Origin: Nitrososphaerota archaeon | GTDB lineage: Archaea; Thermoproteota; Nitrososphaeria; Nitrososphaerales; Nitrosopumilaceae | Length of the DNA stretch: 9,625 nucleotides | Reading direction: 5' to 3' | Assembly: GCA_016126025.1 (NCBI GenBank) | Contig: JAEFDA010000072.1 | Coordinates: 1-9,625 of the forward strand | Position numbers and translations under genes: made by a program | In this document: in pieces, positions 6,887 to 9,625 of the stretch | Layout: every line of letters begins with the position of its first letter | How positions within the stretch are numbered: the first letter of the stretch is position 1 | The notes under the pieces: model-generated | The model's database searches: none | What the model was told of the DNA's origin: nothing | What the model saw: the letters and a program-made list of their open reading frames with translations, nothing else

Positions 6887-7536
6887 GGATCTCCGTTATA
6901 GTGCCGGTAAAGACCTATTCTAGGGCAAAGACGCGCCTAGACGTCCCGCCCCGTGTCCGGGAGGAGATATGCCATATCATGCTGCGGGAAGTGCTGCGTA
7001 CCCTGGCCGAGTCGCCACTGGTACATGAGACAGTTGTGGTGACGCGGGAGGGCCGGGCACGGTCGTTGGGCGAGGAGGTGGGGGCCACCGTACTGCGCGA
7101 TGTCGAGGTGGGAGTGAACGAGGCAGTGGCGCTGGCCGACGCGTACCTGGCCGGCAAGGGGGCAGCCATGTCCCTCGTAATACCACAAGACATTCCGCTT
7201 ATGCGGGATAGGGATATTGGGTTTCTGCTCAAGTTTTTTACGCCGCCCACATGTGTTCTGGTGGTGCCCTCCCAGCGTCTGGACGGCACCAACGCCCTTC
7301 TGCGGTGCCCCCCTGATGTCATGGGGACGCACTACGATGACGACAGCTATCGCAGCCACATGCGGATGGCCCGCCAGGCCACGCCTAACCCGGGATTGGT
7401 GCATGTACCCAGAATGATGAGGGACGTGGACACCGTCGAAGATCTGGACCACGTACTGCGGGACGGCGCAAAACCGGAACTGGGACTCCGCATCAGTCGG
7501 CTGCTGAGCTCTGGCGGGGTATCAGGCGCCCCATGA
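6883..7536 (+). CDS. cofC: 2-phospho-L-lactate (or phosphoenolpyruvate) guanylyltransferase CofC
   Basis: CofC uses GTP to activate 2-phospholactate (or PEP, in some lineages) as the donor for CofD. The 217-residue protein has the nucleotidyltransferase opening RISVIVPVKTYSRAKTRL (2-19), the metal/nucleotide segment IPQDIPLM (100-107), SQRLDGTNALLRCPPD (130-145) and the C-terminal DVDTVEDLDHVL (181-192). The start is a TTG at 6883 overlapping the cofD stop (TTGA, four shared bases), an arrangement equivalent to the common ATGA coupling. The next candidate, GTG at 6901, would remove the essential first strand. The frame is open far upstream inside cofD, but that extension is Arg/Gly-rich and is not coding. 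The last 44 bases overlap the 3' end of the convergent protease gene. Lactyl or enolpyruvyl specificity cannot be told from the sequence. Confidence 0.92.
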   Translation: MRISVIVPVKTYSRAKTRLDVPPRVREEICHIMLREVLRTLAESPLVHETVVVTREGRARSLGEEVGATVLRDVEVGVNEAVALADAYLAGKGAAMSLVIPQDIPLMRDRDIGFLLKFFTPPTCVLVVPSQRLDGTNALLRCPPDVMGTHYDDDSYRSHMRMARQATPNPGLVHVPRMMRDVDTVEDLDHVLRDGAKPELGLRISRLLSSGGVSGAP

Positions 7537-8467
7537 TCATGGCCGACACGCCTATGGCGCCGGCCGCCAGCAGTATCAACTGGACCGTGTCAAAGAATGG
7601 CTGCGCAAAGGCCTCAGTGATATCCCAATCCCCCAGATGCGCTACGAAGCTGCCGTACGAGTACAAGAAATAGTTGGACGCCCAGTGTACGAGCATGGCG
7701 CAGGCTAGGCCGTACCTGCAGTATGCGTATCCAAGTATTATGCCGGCTGCGGTGGCTTGGGCTGCCTTACCCGCCCCCCACGCCTCGTCCGAGAGTACGT
7801 GGGCAGCCCCGAACACTATGCCTGTGGCCAGTATCACGGCGAACATCTTTTTGGTATCGTGTATGTGCAGGTGTCGGGAGGGGTGCCATAGGCACTTGGC
7901 CAGGAACGTCGGCGATGTCCTGTGGGTATACAAAGCAAAGACCGGCAGGCCCACCAGCGCCACCCTAAAGAGCATCTCCTCTGTGATGGGGGCCAGCGTA
8001 ATGAGGTGGAACTGCACCAGATCATTGCCGACGTCGGGAGGGGTCATGGCCAGCCCGACACGACCCTGAATCGCCTCTATGATGCCAGACACGAGTACCA
8101 AAACGGAGAACCACACTATGCTGTGCACCATGTAGTTGGAGCCGCCTCCCCTCCCCCACACCATGTCTTTCATGGAGACGGTAACGTCCTTGTCCGGGCC
8201 CATGACCGCCACCGCGAATACCACCAGATATACCGTCCACGCGGCCATGAATACGTCCCCCATCTCGATATAAGGCGGGAATGACTCGTAGTGGCCCACG
8301 CCGAAGATCGACATCTCCGAGGCGGGAATCTGGTGCGTTATCTGATCCCCGATGTCGGTCTCGAAGACCACGTACGCTCCCAGCGGAAAGGAGACTAGCA
8401 TCATGCCGAATATTATGGAGACGAGCGCCGAGAGGGGTATGCCCAGCGTAGGGTGGTATGCGACCAA
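7493..8467 (-). CDS. CPBP-family (CAAX/Abi) intramembrane metalloprotease
   Basis: A 324-residue polytopic membrane protein with the three CPBP motifs: EEMLFR (E163, E164, R168), VFGAAH (F219...H223) and HWASN (H261...N265). These are the glutamate and histidine residues of the membrane-embedded active site. Hydrophobic segments lie roughly at 9-35, 71-90, 115-135, 152-180, 207-225, 235-265 and 293-315. The family includes CAAX prenyl endopeptidases and bacteriocin-immunity proteins; archaeal substrates are mostly unknown, so only family membership is claimed. The start is a TTG at 8467, two bases after the aIF1 stop codon. No ATG or GTG lies close by and a later start would remove the first membrane helix. 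It should therefore be co-transcribed with aIF1 from the promoter at 8804-8813. Its stop codon lies inside the convergent cofC. Confidence 0.88.
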   Translation of the reverse strand: MVAYHPTLGIPLSALVSIIFGMMLVSFPLGAYVVFETDIGDQITHQIPASEMSIFGVGHYESFPPYIEMGDVFMAAWTVYLVVFAVAVMGPDKDVTVSMKDMVWGRGGGSNYMVHSIVWFSVLVLVSGIIEAIQGRVGLAMTPPDVGNDLVQFHLITLAPITEEMLFRVALVGLPVFALYTHRTSPTFLAKCLWHPSRHLHIHDTKKMFAVILATGIVFGAAHVLSDEAWGAGKAAQATAAGIILGYAYCRYGLACAMLVHWASNYFLYSYGSFVAHLGDWDITEAFAQPFFDTVQLILLAAGAIGVSAMIMGRLIPRQSSAAD

Positions 8468-8469
8468 TT

Positions 8470-8778
8470 CTAGTGCAGCTCTATGCTTCCCTCCGGGAAG
8501 CCCAGATCCACCAGTGTCTCCTTTATGGTCTCCCGGTGGTCTCCCTGCAAGAATATGTAGCCGTCTTTTGCGGTGCCGCCGCAGGCGTACTTGCTCTTCA
8601 GTCCCTTGGCAACGTTTTCGACATCGTTGGTCTTGGGGTCTATTCCCTCTATCATGGTTCCCTTCTTCTTGAACCGGCGTGTCTCCAACCGTATGATTAT
8701 CTTGACCCCGTCCCGGGCTAGCTCACCGCAGGCGCATAGGTCCTCGGGTAGGCCACACATATTACAGATAACCGCCAT
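8470..8778 (-). CDS. sui1: Translation initiation factor aIF1 (SUI1/eIF1 family)
   Basis: A 102-residue factor that binds the small ribosomal subunit at the P site and helps discriminate start codons. The N-terminus CNMCGLPEDLCACGE (C5, C8, C15, C17) is the small cysteine cluster seen in many archaeal SUI1 proteins and possibly binds zinc. The SUI1 core follows: IIIRLETRRFKKKG (27-40), TMIEGID, VAKGLKSKYACGGTAKDG (56-73) and LQGDHRETIKETLVDLGFP (77-95). Length and motif order are complete. The ATG at 8778 is supported by a TATA-like box about 30 bp upstream, which leaves a leader of only a few bases. It is the first gene of an operon with the CPBP protease. Confidence 0.95.
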   Translation of the reverse strand: MAVICNMCGLPEDLCACGELARDGVKIIIRLETRRFKKKGTMIEGIDPKTNDVENVAKGLKSKYACGGTAKDGYIFLQGDHRETIKETLVDLGFPEGSIELH

Positions 8779-8803
8779 TGGTTAAATTCGGGTAGTAGGT
8801 TCA

Positions 8804-8813
8804 CGTTATTAAG
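8804..8813 (-). promoter_or_regulatory. TATA-like box for the aIF1-protease operon
   Basis: The minus strand reads CTTAATAACG, centred near 8808, 30 bp upstream of the aIF1 ATG at 8778. It predicts transcription from about 8781 with a leader of about three bases. Confidence 0.5.
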
Positions 8814-9311
8814 CCTTGTTGGGGGAGCGGCGGAGAATTTTCCGCGCCAGTGCGCAATCCCGCCGCAACCTACAATTGCAAGACATGTTTATAATATTTA
8901 TAAAAATTATAGTATTAAACATTATTATTTGGTATAACCCAACCAGTCTTGTTTGGCAGGCGGCCTTAGGGCGCCGGGGATAGGACTAAAGCGTGGATCA
9001 CATGGGATCTGGGATGAGTCCAGAACCAAGGGTCCGAATTGGTTGACGCAGACCCGGATGCCGCCTATCGCCAGTGCGATAATGCCGCATGAAGCCACCC
9101 CGCAGCGTCGACGACGATGCCAGTAGTGCCAAGTTCGCACGCTCATGCGCGGTATCGTGGTATCCGGGCCGCATATTGAGCGCACTGCAATGCTACCATG
9201 CATTATTGTGTAATGGGCCGCATAATTTCTAAATGTATATGTATTATACCGTATAAAAATTATTAACACTTATTGATCCAACTACATCACAACCTTATTT
9301 TTACCAATAAG
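8814..9311. other. Intergenic region with a GC-rich island between AT-rich tracts; no gene supported
   Basis: Bases 8885-8937 and about 9228-9330 are extremely AT-rich for this genome and contain several TATA-like boxes on both strands. Between them, about 8938-9225 returns to high GC. The island has small potential stems: TATCGC/GCGATA around CAGT (9066-9081), and AACCAA/TTGGTT and GGACT/AGTCC within about 8973-9044. A 12-base tract TATAAAAATTAT occurs on both sides (8899-8910 and 9252-9263). GGTATAA (8931-8937) and TTATACC (9244-9250) are inverted copies. Open frames exist on both strands (for example minus 8925-9269), but none resembles a family I know and the composition is not convincingly coding. 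It lacks SRP RNA and RNase P RNA signatures. It could be an unassigned RNA gene, a small insertion or a decayed gene. Confidence 0.35.
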
Positions 9312-9321
9312 ATTATAAGTA
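9312..9321 (+). promoter_or_regulatory. TATA box for the right-edge secreted propeller protein
   Basis: ATTATAAGTA is centred near 9316, 31 bp before the ATG at 9347, predicting transcription from about 9343 with a leader of a few bases. Confidence 0.5.
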
Positions 9322-9346
9322 TGCTATAGCAACGAACGGCACGCCG

Positions 9347-9625
9347 ATGTTACAGCTACACACCATGCTCATTGCAGCCGTTGTGCCTGCCTTGCTTGCG
9401 GCAATGATCCCCATGGGAGCGTTGGCCCAGTCGGAGAGCATGATGGAGGCGCAGGGTGCCTTTGACGCGCTTGACGAACCAAGGTGGATATCGATACTCA
9501 CCACCGAGTCTGGCAGCACCTATGCCTTGGTGGCAAGCTATCTGGATAACGCTGTGCAGGTGATAGACGTGACCGACCCGACCGCCCCGGTACCTGTTGC
9601 CAGCCTTCGGGACGGCGAGGGCGGC
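9347..9625 (+). CDS. Secreted LVIVD-repeat beta-propeller-like protein (N-terminus only)
   Basis: Ninety-three codons are visible and the frame runs off the right edge. Residues 1-28 (MLQLHTMLIAAVVPALLAAM, then IPMGALAQ) are a Sec signal peptide with predicted cleavage after ALAQ, so the product is exported. After a short spacer, ALDEPRWISI is followed by TYALVASYLDNAVQVIDVTD and PTAPVPVASLRDGEGG. This is one unit of the LVIVD-type repeat (YALVAsy..nAVQVIDVtdPtaPvpvas) that builds beta-propellers in large surface proteins of marine thaumarchaea. Further repeats are expected downstream. Its function is unknown; a surface or binding role is inferred from export and the fold. The ATG at 9365 is an alternative start that would still keep the signal peptide, but the TATA box spacing favours 9347. 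Confidence 0.85.
   Translation, partial: MLQLHTMLIAAVVPALLAAMIPMGALAQSESMMEAQGAFDALDEPRWISILTTESGSTYALVASYLDNAVQVIDVTDPTAPVPVASLRDGEGG

Noticed and set aside
9028..9044. tRNA T-loop-like sequence GGTCCGAATT
   Set aside because: The flanking bases do not form T, anticodon and acceptor stems on either strand.
8845..9078. Shared 10-mer CGCCAGTGCG at 8845 and 9069
   Set aside because: A 10-base match is expected by chance many times in a window this size.
8925..9269. 114-codon minus-strand open frame across the island
   Set aside because: No family resemblance, odd cysteine- and arginine-rich composition, and its start lies in low-complexity AT-rich DNA. It was kept only as part of the unresolved intergenic region.
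9313..9519. 68-codon minus-strand open frame opposite the right-edge gene
   Set aside because: The plus strand encodes a clear signal peptide there, followed by an LVIVD repeat.

Overview
The window looks like a GC-rich thaumarchaeal genome (marine Group I.1a, Cenarchaeum-like). This is inferred from gene content, not from a database match. The support is: archaeal/TACK-type isoleucyl-tRNA synthetase, archaeal aIF1, the coenzyme F420 genes cofD and cofC, and two secreted proteins of types common in ammonia-oxidising archaea. These are an IPEWVKSAAGWW-type repeat protein at the left edge and an LVIVD-type beta-propeller at the right edge. Nearly every transcription unit has a TATA-like box centred about 26-31 bp before its start codon, so most messages are predicted to be leaderless or almost so.

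Layout. Bases 1-129 (minus) are the N-terminus of a secreted protein. Bases 291-593 (minus) encode a small Rieske [2Fe-2S] ferredoxin. Bases 666-2132 (minus) encode an AAA ATPase of the AAA_14/DUF4143 type with a C-terminal nuclease-like fold; it is visibly more AT-rich than its neighbours. Its upstream region holds a tandem array with an exact 34-bp period, each unit carrying a TATA box inside an inverted repeat. Bases 2327-5521 (minus) encode isoleucyl-tRNA synthetase. Divergent from it, 5661-5959 (plus) is a decayed, truncated PP2C-type protein phosphatase whose consecutive motifs lie in different reading frames. Then come cofD (5963-6886) and cofC (6883-7536), overlapping by four bases. 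Together they supply the activation and transfer steps that build the F420 side chain. A minus-strand operon of aIF1 (8470-8778) and a CPBP-family intramembrane protease (7493-8467) converges on cofC, with a 44-bp overlap of the coding 3' ends.

Bases 8779-9346 contain no gene I can support. They hold a GC-rich island (about 8938-9225) between two very AT-rich tracts, with some potential RNA structure. The right-edge secreted propeller gene starts at 9347 and runs off the window.

The most notable observations are the three-frame PP2C relic between ileS and cofD, the 34-bp phased TATA/palindrome array in front of the ATPase gene, and the unexplained island at 8938-9225. No complete new defence or mobile system is evident.
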